Made by a program: the position numbers and the translations under genes. 33,140 bases of DNA. Origin: Bacteroidota bacterium (GTDB lineage: Bacteria > Bacteroidota > Ignavibacteria > Kryptoniales > JAKASW01). This document shows, one piece after another, positions 1 to 7,603 of the stretch. Where the stretch lies: the NCBI GenBank assembly GCA_021845665.1, contig JAJZVO010000049.1, forward strand, positions 1 through 33,140, written 5' to 3'. The notes beneath the pieces were generated by a model. The model saw nothing but the letters and a program-made list of their open reading frames with translations, did not search any database and had not been told where the DNA came from. Numbering within the stretch: position 1 is the first letter of the stretch; each line of letters opens with the position of its first letter.

Positions 1-2328
1 TCCTTTGACGAAAAAAGCCCAGGAATAGATCATGTTCCTGATCTCTTTGACGAAACCGTCTGCGCTGAACAATCCGAGCGAGTTGTTATAAAACGAAACC
101 GACGCGTCGTAGTTGACCGAGTGTGCCGGCACAAGGCCGACGTTGTTCCACGTAGCTGTCAGATCCGACAGATTAGTCTTCGGCACAAAATCGCCGAAGC
201 TCGGATATGCAAGCGTGTTGGTATATGAGAGTCTTATATCCGACCATGAAACCGGATCGTACTTCAAGGATATGTCGGGGAGCCAGTACCCATCGTACCG
301 TGTTACAGTCGTATCATAATGAGTGTACGTTTGATAAGATTCCGGGCTTGTCACGCCCGCGACACCGGTATACGACGACTGGAAAGTCTGAAACCTCACA
401 CCGCCGACGACAGTAATCCCCGATCCCACCTTCACTGTCGCCATCGCATATCCAGCGTTCGGGTTCTCATACCCGAAATAGTCAGGTATCGTCGACGCAT
501 AGTTGTTGTAACCGTAGTTGCTGGGGCCGATGGTCTGAGCAATGTATCCCGCTTTGTTCCGCATGTATGTCGCCAGTTGTGACATCTTCCCGAGACTCAA
601 CGGAGCAATCATGGAATACTGTCCGTTCAGGAATGTCCCGTAACTGTAATTTGGGTCCAGAAAGTTCGTGATGGGTATCTGAAAGTTTCCGGTCGGCAGC
701 GAAAAATACGAGCTTATCAGGTTATCGACTGATAGCGCGCTACCGGAATTGAGAAGCTGCGCGGTGTCATATTCATTGAACTGGTACGACCTTGTCGTAT
801 AACGCGTCTCACCTCCGAATTTTATTATCGCCGACACCGCATCCGACAGGTTGACATCGGTCTTGAAGTCGATCGCTGCCGTCAGAGCCTGTGATCTGGA
901 AAATGAGTAGGTATTATCGAGGTAGTATAGATATGTCTGGGACAAATTGGGTGTCGCCGCATTCACAACGGATTCAGGATCGACATTCAGCGCACTTGTG
1001 AAAAGTCCCAGCCCGGCCTCCGATGTCTGAGAGAACTGTACAGCCCAATTGTCAGGCGATTTCGTTTCCGAATATGTGTGCCCGAGCCTTACATCCATAT
1101 CGAATACGGGAAGCTTCTGATTATAATCCAGGACGTCCGATATCGTGCTCAAAACGTTGCTGGTATTCGATAAACCATAATACAGGACATTGCTACCTAT
1201 ATCGAACGATTCCGACCGCGGGTTCGCGGTTGTCGCCCCCGTGCTAAGGAAATTCATGAACTTAAGTGAACCACCGGAATACTCGTAATCCAGGTCAAGG
1301 GCTCCGTTGTACATTCTCTTGTCCCGCGGAATATCCGAAAGTGAAACGCCAGAAATAAGAAATTGCGACAAACTGTTGCCGTTATGTGTATACGAGCTCG
1401 ACAATTCATTCGAAGTGAGGTTCAATCTCTCGATATCAACCTGCGCGAAAACCCCAAGCTTGTCGTTCAATATCCTGTCCTGAACGCTCCCCACATACTT
1501 GTAGTTATTGTACCTGTTATACGCGTCGGGAAGGTTGTTGTAACCTCCCTGCAAGTCGAGGCTGTATTCCGGTACGCCCGGTTCCTTCACATGAGCCTCG
1601 CGCATGTTGAAGTTCACCACGCCTCCGATCACGTTCGCATCCATATCGGGCGTTACCGTCTTCTTTACCTGTATTCCCTCCAGCATATTCGATGAGATCA
1701 TGCTCAGGTTCGTGCTTCGGTCGTTCGGATTCGACGACCCCATCTGAATTCCGTTTATCGTCACCTCGTTATATTGAGGTGCCATCCCGCGAATAACGAC
1801 TGCGTATCCCTCGCCTCCGCTTCTCAGAACGAATACACCCGGGAGTCTTCCGACGGACTCGGCAGCGTTCTCGTCCGGCAGCTGCCTTATCTTTGCCGCG
1901 GATACTACGTTTTCGATCGTGTTTGCGGAAATCTGCTCGTTTATCGCCGCGTTCTGGCCGCTCGCTTGCGCGGTCACCACCACCTCTTTGCCCTTGACTC
2001 CTACCGCTTCCAGCTTGAGATCGAGAGTCAGGGTTTCTCCTTTTCCGACAGTGACCCTGCTTCGCGACGTCCTGTAACCGATGTAAGTTGTCCGCAGGAT
2101 ATATGTACCCGGCGGCACGTCTGAAATATTAAAAGATCCGTTCAGGTGCGTGGCGGCACCGAGGCTTGTACCGACAATCAGCACATCGGCTCCGGGCAAA
2201 CCCTTGCCTGTTGCGCGGTCGGTGACTTTCCCCGAAATATTCCCGGTCGTCTGACAATGCGCAGTAGCGGGGAGAAGAAAACCGATTAATAGAAAAAAGG
2301 TGAAGTTCCTGGACCGACTCAACGACAT
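1..2328 (-). CDS. TonB-dependent receptor, 3' end cut by window edge
   Basis: Outer-membrane, energy-coupled uptake channel. The frame is open from the ATG at 2328 to base 1 (776 codons) and continues beyond the window. An N-terminal signal peptide (hydrophobic core FFLLIGFLLPATA, cleavage likely after residue 24-26) is followed by a carboxypeptidase-regulatory-like beta-sandwich domain (about 27-112: NISGKVTDRATGKGLPGADV, then PPGTYILRTTYIGYR). The plug (about 130-245) contains IRQLPDENAAESVGRLPGV, VVIRGMAPQYNEVTINGIQM and a GGVVNFN segment. The rest is alternating beta-strand sequence of a barrel. The start is fixed by AAGGAGA 8 nt upstream, which overlaps the stop codon of the upstream ROK repressor gene, so the two are probably translationally coupled. 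No SusD-like partner lies in the window. The neighbouring amino-sugar genes suggest an N-acetyl-hexosamine oligosaccharide as substrate; that is inference. Confidence 0.93.
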   Translation of the reverse strand, partial: MSLSRSRNFTFFLLIGFLLPATAHCQTTGNISGKVTDRATGKGLPGADVLIVGTSLGAATHLNGSFNISDVPPGTYILRTTYIGYRTSRSRVTVGKGETLTLDLKLEAVGVKGKEVVVTAQASGQNAAINEQISANTIENVVSAAKIRQLPDENAAESVGRLPGVFVLRSGGEGYAVVIRGMAPQYNEVTINGIQMGSSNPNDRSTNLSMISSNMLEGIQVKKTVTPDMDANVIGGVVNFNMREAHVKEPGVPEYSLDLQGGYNNLPDAYNRYNNYKYVGSVQDRILNDKLGVFAQVDIERLNLTSNELSSSYTHNGNSLSQFLISGVSLSDIPRDKRMYNGALDLDYEYSGGSLKFMNFLSTGATTANPRSESFDIGSNVLYYGLSNTSNVLSTISDVLDYNQKLPVFDMDVRLGHTYSETKSPDNWAVQFSQTSEAGLGLFTSALNVDPESVVNAATPNLSQTYLYYLDNTYSFSRSQALTAAIDFKTDVNLSDAVSAIIKFGGETRYTTRSYQFNEYDTAQLLNSGSALSVDNLISSYFSLPTGNFQIPITNFLDPNYSYGTFLNGQYSMIAPLSLGKMSQLATYMRNKAGYIAQTIGPSNYGYNNYASTIPDYFGYENPNAGYAMATVKVGSGITVVGGVRFQTFQSSYTGVAGVTSPESYQTYTHYDTTVTRYDGYWLPDISLKYDPVSWSDIRLSYTNTLAYPSFGDFVPKTNLSDLTATWNNVGLVPAHSVNYDASVSFYNNSLGLFSADGFVKEIRNMIYSWAFFVKG

Positions 2329-2341
2329 TGACTGGTTCTCC

Positions 2342-3571
2342 TTAATCAAGTAGAGGTGAAGCGACAAATTCCTCTATAAGCGGGACCACAGAACCGAGCG
2401 CACTCGCACTGCCGCCCAGCTCACTGAAGACGATCCCCACAGACTTGCGGGCGACCTCGAGAGCCTGTCTCTTCAATACATCCTTGACGGGATCGAGAAT
2501 GAGGTTGCCTGCCCGGACCAGGTCACCGCCGATGATGATAAGCTCGGGGTTAAGAAGATTCACAAGACTGACGACGCCCTCACCTAAGTATCGTCCGACA
2601 TCGGTGAACAGTTTGTAAGCCAGCTTATCTTCCCTTTTCGCCGCTTCGATAAGAGTCGTGAAGGTGATTGCGCTCAATGAGCCGCCCGCAATTTCCTGGA
2701 TCGCGGATGAAACTCCGTCCACCAGCGCCTTCCTCGCACTTTCGATAATGGCCGGTATACTTATGAACGTCTCAAGGCAACCGACGTTGCCGCATGTGCA
2801 AACCGGACCGTGGTCGTCTACCGTAATATGTCCGAATTCACCCGCCGTGCCGGATGTTCCGGTATAGAGCCTGCCGTTAATTACAATTCCTCCGCCGACT
2901 CCATCTGTGACACTCAGATAAAGAAAGTTCGTCTTGCCGCGGCCAAGGCCGTACCACGATTCGCCAAGCACGGCAGCGGCCGCGAGATTATGAACAAAAA
3001 CCTTGAGCCCGAGCTCTTTCTCCAACACCTCCTTAAGAGGAACACTCCCCCAGTTCGGGAGATGAGAAAGGATCGCAACACTCCCATCATTGGGATTGAC
3101 AAGCCCAGCCGCACCGACACCTATACCGCGGAACTTTGCATCTTTTCCTTTGAAGATACCGATCAGCTCTCTTGCTCCCTGAACCAGAAGAGCAAGGAAT
3201 CCGTCTTTCCCTATCTTCTTGTCGAACGGTATCCTCTTCTGCGTCAGCACATCCCCTCCCAGATCGGACACGATGAAAAGGATCTCGTCTTTACGTGCTT
3301 CTATTCCTATGACATACCGATAAGTCGAATTACACTTGTAAAGCGCCGCTGGGCGTCCGCCGTTAGCGGATGATTCGTCGCTCCGCCGGATAATCCCCCT
3401 TTTCTCCAAACCCGAGACAACTGACGTCACGGTGGCAAAGCTCAGACCGGCTGTCCGTGAGATTTCTCTCTGCGTAATGGGACCATTATGAAAGATATTT
3501 GTGAAGATTGCTGAGGCCGTGTATTGACGGGATAGCGGGGAGAGATGGGTGCCGGTTATTTTCTTCGCCAC
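2342..3571 (-). CDS. ROK-family transcriptional repressor (NagC/XylR type)
   Basis: A 409-residue DNA-binding sugar sensor. Residues 10-65 form a MarR-like winged helix-turn-helix (ITQREISRTAGLSFATVTSVVSGLEKRGII). The ROK sugar-binding fold follows, with the zinc motif at 245-266: H248 in GEFGH, then C258, C260 and C265 in CTCGNVGCLE. The position that carries the catalytic Asp in ROK kinases (ENDANAAA) reads HNLAAAA at 194-200, so kinase activity is not expected and a pure regulator is. The start is GTG at 3571 with AAAGG 5 nt upstream. It lies 13 nt before the TonB receptor gene and is divergent from the amino-sugar operon, which it most likely controls. The effector is inferred to be GlcNAc, GlcNAc-6-P or a relative. 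Confidence 0.93.
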   Translation of the reverse strand: MAKKITGTHLSPLSRQYTASAIFTNIFHNGPITQREISRTAGLSFATVTSVVSGLEKRGIIRRSDESSANGGRPAALYKCNSTYRYVIGIEARKDEILFIVSDLGGDVLTQKRIPFDKKIGKDGFLALLVQGARELIGIFKGKDAKFRGIGVGAAGLVNPNDGSVAILSHLPNWGSVPLKEVLEKELGLKVFVHNLAAAAVLGESWYGLGRGKTNFLYLSVTDGVGGGIVINGRLYTGTSGTAGEFGHITVDDHGPVCTCGNVGCLETFISIPAIIESARKALVDGVSSAIQEIAGGSLSAITFTTLIEAAKREDKLAYKLFTDVGRYLGEGVVSLVNLLNPELIIIGGDLVRAGNLILDPVKDVLKRQALEVARKSVGIVFSELGGSASALGSVVPLIEEFVASPLLD

Positions 3572-3626
3572 AATTACCTTTCAGGATAGGCTGTTTCTGG
3601 TGCGATGTTATTTCATAGAGTGTAAT

Positions 3627-3655
3627 AGTATACGGCCTTGATTCCTGTTTGTCAA
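3627..3655 (-). promoter_or_regulatory. Sigma-70-type promoter of the ROK/TonB operon
   Basis: On the minus strand, TTGACA (3655-3650) is followed by a 17-nt spacer and TATACT (3632-3627), 11 of 12 bases matching the consensus. Transcription would begin near 3620, giving a leader of about 50 nt before the GTG at 3571. Confidence 0.7.
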
Positions 3656-3679
3656 GGGTGTAATTTAAAATTGTAAAAT
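3649..3679 (+). promoter_or_regulatory. Possible promoter of the amino-sugar operon
   Basis: On the plus strand, TTGTCA (3649-3654) lies 19 nt before TAAAAT (3674-3679). The -35 is essentially the same bases as the minus-strand -35. The spacer is longer than ideal, so this is tentative. If it is used, the leader is about 290 nt and contains the repeats described for this intergenic region. Confidence 0.3.
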
Positions 3680-3730
3680 AAGTCCGACAGCCGTCAGGCT
3701 TAAATGGTTCAGGCTCGAATCTTCGCTTCT

Positions 3731-3748
3731 CTTCCTGGTTACAGGAAG
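3731..3748. repeat. Inverted repeat, candidate operator or leader hairpin
   Basis: CTTCCTG and CAGGAAG are exact 7-bp reverse complements separated by GTTA. The repeat lies in the ROK/amino-sugar divergent region, downstream of the possible plus-strand promoter. It could be a protein-binding site or an RNA hairpin. Confidence 0.4.
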
Positions 3749-3978
3749 GAGTTTGAAATATTGGGGTTTCTTCCTACCTCAGTCAAGAATTGGTACCACT
3801 GGCCTGGACCAGCCGATGCATGACATCTAATAGTCCTAAGGAAATATTCAAGGGACCAGCCGTGCCTCTACTTTCTGGCGAAAGGAAAATTACCGCAGCT
3901 TCCCGCAATTGGATCGAAGCTGAAAAGAATCGCGGAGAGATGTCGGTTTAGAAACTGAGAGCGAAAAACGAGTCTCCA

Positions 3979-4707
3979 TTGGAACCTGAATCAAACATAT
4001 CTGCATTTCATGACTCACCTTCCGCAGCGGAGTCTCATGATAATCCGTTCGTCTATAAAGTCAAACGGATCGCTCATCTCGTGCCCATCGAGTGCGGGCA
4101 GACTGAGGATAAGTGGATCACCGTAGAGCCGTTGAAGATTAACCAAGCTAACTCATGGCAAATGAAATTCAGACCTCAAACCACGGTTAAGCTCTGTTAC
4201 GACGAAGAATTTATTCGCCTGATGTACATCGTAAGGGACAAATATGTCCGTTGTTTGACGACCGAGCCAAACGGTCCGGTCCACAAAGATTCTTGTGTCG
4301 AGTTTTTCTTTTCACCTTTCGTGGACACTCCGCGTGATTATTTCAATCTCGAAATCAACTGTTGCGGAACAATAAAACTTGGGTACAAAAGCGTACTGCG
4401 AGCGACTTCCGTTCATGCGAAAGAAGAAGACCTGAAGAGGATTTTGATACGTCACTCCCTGACCGGCACAATTCAGGAAGAGATCACGCAGCGAGTTGAA
4501 TGGACACTCGAAGTCGCGCTCCCATTCGATGTCGTGAGAAAATATTGTCCCATTGGCGTGCCGGGTGCCGGAACGAGATGGAGAGCCAACTTCTATAAAT
4601 GCGCAGAGGACAATTCGCATCCCCACTGGCTGAGCTGGGCACCGATAATTTCTGCACGGCCAGATTTTCACCTCCCGCAATTCTTCGGGGAAATGGAATT
4701 CTGTTGA
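3979..4707 (+). CDS. CBM9-like carbohydrate-binding domain protein
   Basis: A 242-residue protein made almost wholly of one CBM9/DOMON-like beta-sandwich domain (about 25-240). Recognisable signature stretches are VKLCYDEEFIRLMYIV, KDSCVEFFFSP, YFNLEINCCGTIKLGY and WRANFYKCAEDNSHPHWLSW. There is no signal peptide or lipobox, so as read it would be cytoplasmic, which is odd for a carbohydrate-binding module. The start is TTG at 3979, the only start-like codon shortly before the domain besides a CTG at 3955; no good ribosome-binding site is seen. An in-frame TAG at 3949-3951 blocks longer forms. It is the first gene of the amino-sugar operon, 69 nt before the symporter. Its substrate cannot be read from sequence. 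Confidence 0.8.
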   Translation: MEPESNISAFHDSPSAAESHDNPFVYKVKRIAHLVPIECGQTEDKWITVEPLKINQANSWQMKFRPQTTVKLCYDEEFIRLMYIVRDKYVRCLTTEPNGPVHKDSCVEFFFSPFVDTPRDYFNLEINCCGTIKLGYKSVLRATSVHAKEEDLKRILIRHSLTGTIQEEITQRVEWTLEVALPFDVVRKYCPIGVPGAGTRWRANFYKCAEDNSHPHWLSWAPIISARPDFHLPQFFGEMEFC

Positions 4708-4776
4708 ACTCTCACCTGTTATTTTGCTGATGCAGTTTGCCCTTATTTTTCCGCACGGATCATCGGAACCTCATAG

Positions 4777-6273
4777 ATGAAATTTCCTGATTACGTTGTA
4801 GTCGTCGTTTTCTTCGGTTTGATGGTGCTGATAGGGTTCTATTCTTCGCGGAAAGTGAAGACCGCCAGCGACTTCTTCGTCGCCGGCGGTAAGGTCCCCT
4901 GGTGGCTCGCTGGAATTTCGCATCACGTATCGGGATACAGCGGCGTCGTATTCGTTGCGTTCGCGGGCGTCGCCTACACTTATGGATTTACAATTTACGT
5001 CTGGTGGGCGTTCGCGATATCCATCGCAGTGATAACCGGAGCTTACCTTATAGCTCCAAGATGGTCTAGGCTCCGACAAAACCTGAACATCAGTTCGCCA
5101 ACCGAGTATCTCCAGGTGAGGTATGGACTCCCCACTCAGCTGCTGACCGCTTTCAGCGGTACTGCTCTGAAGCTGTTCGATGTCGCCGCGAAGTGGGCAT
5201 CGATCGGTATACTGTTGAATGTTTTCACTGGGCTGCCGGTGATCGCCGGGGCGACGATGACCGCAGCGATAGCTCTCCTTTATACTACAATCGGTGGACT
5301 CTGGGCAGACCTGTATACCGACTTCGTGCAATTCCTCATTCAACTCGTAGCCGGTGTATTAATGTTCATAACTGTAGTCGGAAAGTTGGGAGGGATAGGA
5401 AGCATATCCGGCATGTGGTCCCGTTTGCCTAAAGGCCACGGAAGCTTGTTCAACGGCCCTTACACTTTCGCGTTCTTCATGGCATATATGCTAATGTCTT
5501 CATTCAGCTATAACGGCGGAACATGGAGTCTCGCTACCAGATATATCGCTTCACCTAACGCAGCGAGCGCAAAGAAATCCGGACTTCTTTCGGGCATGCT
5601 TTATTTGATTTGGCCTTTGATTCTTTTCTTCCCAATGTGGGCCGCTCCGATCTTCCTGCCCAAACTGGCTGACCCCACGGATGCTTACGCCTTGATGGTC
5701 AGGAAATTACTCCCCGCCGGACTTGTGGGTCTGGTACTGGCGGGAATATTCTCCGCCACACTATCGATGGTCACTTCCGACGCAAATACGGTCTCTGCCG
5801 TTATAACTAGAGATATAATACCCTTCATATCCGGGAGATTCAGAGGACTGAATCCCAAGAAAGAACTAAGACTCGCAAGGGTAACTACATTCACATTCGT
5901 GTTCATGACTCTAATAATAACGGCCTTCTACAAGGATTTCGGGGGAGTTATCGGACTGATCGTAGTGTGGTTCGGCGCGCTCGTCGGCCCCACCGCGGTT
6001 CCCATGATTCTGGGTTTGATACCACGCTTCAAACATAGCGGCTCGAAGGCTGCGATTTCATCCATACTGACCGGAGTTGCCGTATTCGTTCTGATGAAGG
6101 TCATAAGCTATCAAGCAAGCCAGGCCTTGGTACTCGCAGCGCCGACGATAGCTTCCATCCTGGTGTACTTAAGTATGGGATTCCTCGATAGAAATGGAGA
6201 AGTGCCTGAGAGTGTGGAGCGTCTGCTCGGTGAGCTCTCGATGTCAAATGTGAATAGCGCGAACGACAAGTGA
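4777..6273 (+). CDS. Sodium:solute symporter (SSS family) for sugar
   Basis: A 498-residue inner-membrane secondary transporter with about 13 hydrophobic segments, the usual length for the SSS/SLC5 family. Family hallmarks include SDFFVAGGKVPWWLAGISHHVSGYSG near residues 31-56, the GGLWADLYTDFVQF stretch near 172-185, and a Na+-site-like segment SATLSMVTSDANTVSAVI near 325-342. The start is ATG at 4777 with GGAA about 10 nt upstream. It sits between the CBM9-like gene and the epimerase, so it probably imports an N-acetyl-hexosamine or sialic-acid-like sugar in unphosphorylated form. Substrate specificity is inferred from the neighbours only. Confidence 0.92.
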   Translation: MKFPDYVVVVVFFGLMVLIGFYSSRKVKTASDFFVAGGKVPWWLAGISHHVSGYSGVVFVAFAGVAYTYGFTIYVWWAFAISIAVITGAYLIAPRWSRLRQNLNISSPTEYLQVRYGLPTQLLTAFSGTALKLFDVAAKWASIGILLNVFTGLPVIAGATMTAAIALLYTTIGGLWADLYTDFVQFLIQLVAGVLMFITVVGKLGGIGSISGMWSRLPKGHGSLFNGPYTFAFFMAYMLMSSFSYNGGTWSLATRYIASPNAASAKKSGLLSGMLYLIWPLILFFPMWAAPIFLPKLADPTDAYALMVRKLLPAGLVGLVLAGIFSATLSMVTSDANTVSAVITRDIIPFISGRFRGLNPKKELRLARVTTFTFVFMTLIITAFYKDFGGVIGLIVVWFGALVGPTAVPMILGLIPRFKHSGSKAAISSILTGVAVFVLMKVISYQASQALVLAAPTIASILVYLSMGFLDRNGEVPESVERLLGELSMSNVNSANDK

Positions 6274-6306
6274 CCAACGCGAATATTCTACTCGGAGATT
6301 TGAAAA

Positions 6307-7581
6307 TTGGATTTTAGATGGAACGACACGACAGATCTCAGGAATTTCTATAAAGATCTGTTACAAAACAATTTCTACAGATTCTGGAACAAAGCCGTCG
6401 ACAGGCAGAACGGCGGAATATTCAATTGCTTCAACAATGCCGGGACCGAACTGGTCAGTGGAAACAAGTACACCTGGTCACAGGGAAGGTTCGTTTGGAT
6501 ATGGAGCAAACTCTACTCGTTGTCAAAGAGACGGATGTTATCACTCGATCTGAATGATTTGCAGGAAGATCTCGAGAGGACTGTCGGCTTCCTCGAGAAA
6601 AATGTCTTCATGAACAACGGCAACTGCGTCTTCCTCACGGACGAAAAGGGCAACTGGCTTGAAAGTATCCCCGGAAAGGGTTTTGACACCAGTTTCTACG
6701 CGGACTGCTTCGTCGCTCTCGGTTTTTCGGAATACGCGAGGGTATTCAAAAACAAACATTATGCGGATCTCGCGTTCAAAATTTACAGGCATACTACAGA
6801 AAGGCTTCACCAGGAAGGGCTCAGGAGCGATCCCTATCCGATTCCAAAGGGATATAGGTTCCATTCGGTCCCTATGATCATGCTGAATGTCAGCGAAGAA
6901 CTAACGCTCACCCTCAGGACGCTGGACGACGACAGGGACGAGGAGGTCGATAAAGAAAGTTGCGGCTACATGAGCGAAGTGATGGAGGATTTCTACAACG
7001 AAAACGAGGGAAGGATTATCGAAGTCGTTGGTCCCGACGCGGTTTCCCGCGGCAGCGTCCTGTGCCGCCACGTCAACCCGGGTCACGCGATTGAAGACAT
7101 GTGGTTCGTGATGAGCCTGGCAAAGAGGAAAAACCGGCCGGACTATATCGGGAAGGCCGCGAGTGCAGTCAAGTCGGCGATAAGAACCGGGTGGGATAGT
7201 GAATTCGGAGGGCTGTTCAGGTTCAGCGACGCGACGGGAGGAGAGCCGAAGGGGACAAAGACCGGCGACCCGTACGAGAAGCTTATATTGGATACATGGG
7301 ACACAAAGCTCTGGTGGCCGCATTCGGAGATGCTTTACACCACGCTGCTCGCATATGCTCTTACGAAAGACCAGGAGTTCGTATCGCTGTACAAAATGGC
7401 GCACGAGTATGTGTTTAGAACCTTCCCCGACATCGAGAACAATACTGGAGAATGGGTACAGATAAGAGACAGAGCCGGGAAACCCATCGAGAAAGTAGTC
7501 GCACTCCCGGTAAAGGATCCTTATCATATCATGAGGAACATTGCTTTAATCATAGAATTATTGGGACAGAACCAGCTATAA
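6307..7581 (+). CDS. N-acylglucosamine 2-epimerase (AGE/RenBP) family protein
   Basis: A 424-residue (alpha/alpha)6-barrel enzyme expected in the cytoplasm, interconverting N-acyl-mannosamine and N-acyl-glucosamine. The family's two key histidines appear to be H260 in VNPGHAIEDMWF and H339 in TKLWWPHSEMLYTTLLAY; WSQGRFVWIWSKLY near 57-70 is also typical. The start is TTG at 6307, because the next in-frame Met is residue 79, well inside the fold; GGAG lies about 10 nt upstream. It is 33 nt after the symporter and 22 nt before nagA. The same superfamily contains cellobiose/mannobiose epimerases, but the NagA/NagB context favours an N-acetyl-hexosamine substrate. Confidence 0.88.
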   Translation: MDFRWNDTTDLRNFYKDLLQNNFYRFWNKAVDRQNGGIFNCFNNAGTELVSGNKYTWSQGRFVWIWSKLYSLSKRRMLSLDLNDLQEDLERTVGFLEKNVFMNNGNCVFLTDEKGNWLESIPGKGFDTSFYADCFVALGFSEYARVFKNKHYADLAFKIYRHTTERLHQEGLRSDPYPIPKGYRFHSVPMIMLNVSEELTLTLRTLDDDRDEEVDKESCGYMSEVMEDFYNENEGRIIEVVGPDAVSRGSVLCRHVNPGHAIEDMWFVMSLAKRKNRPDYIGKAASAVKSAIRTGWDSEFGGLFRFSDATGGEPKGTKTGDPYEKLILDTWDTKLWWPHSEMLYTTLLAYALTKDQEFVSLYKMAHEYVFRTFPDIENNTGEWVQIRDRAGKPIEKVVALPVKDPYHIMRNIALIIELLGQNQL

Positions 7582-7603
7582 ATATCTCATTTCGGAAACA
7601 GGT

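Larger units (their letters stand above)
3572..3978. other. Divergent regulatory region between ROK/TonB and amino-sugar operons
   Basis: 407 bp without a credible gene. It holds a strong minus-strand promoter (3627-3655), a weaker plus-strand one sharing its -35, direct repeats TCAGGCT at 3694-3700 and 3709-3715 (15-bp period), an inverted repeat at 3731-3748, direct repeats GGACCAGCCG at 3806-3815 and 3853-3862, and GAAATATT at 3755-3762 and 3841-3848. Binding sites of the ROK repressor would be expected here, but no site is identified with certainty. Confidence 0.7.

Noticed and set aside
1774-2124. 116-codon plus-strand frame opposite the TonB receptor
   Set aside because: Lies wholly antisense to a well-supported coding region and has no motif or ribosome-binding site.
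2342-3571. ROK protein as the missing GlcNAc kinase
   Set aside because: It has an N-terminal DNA-binding domain and the catalytic Asp position of ROK kinases is Leu.
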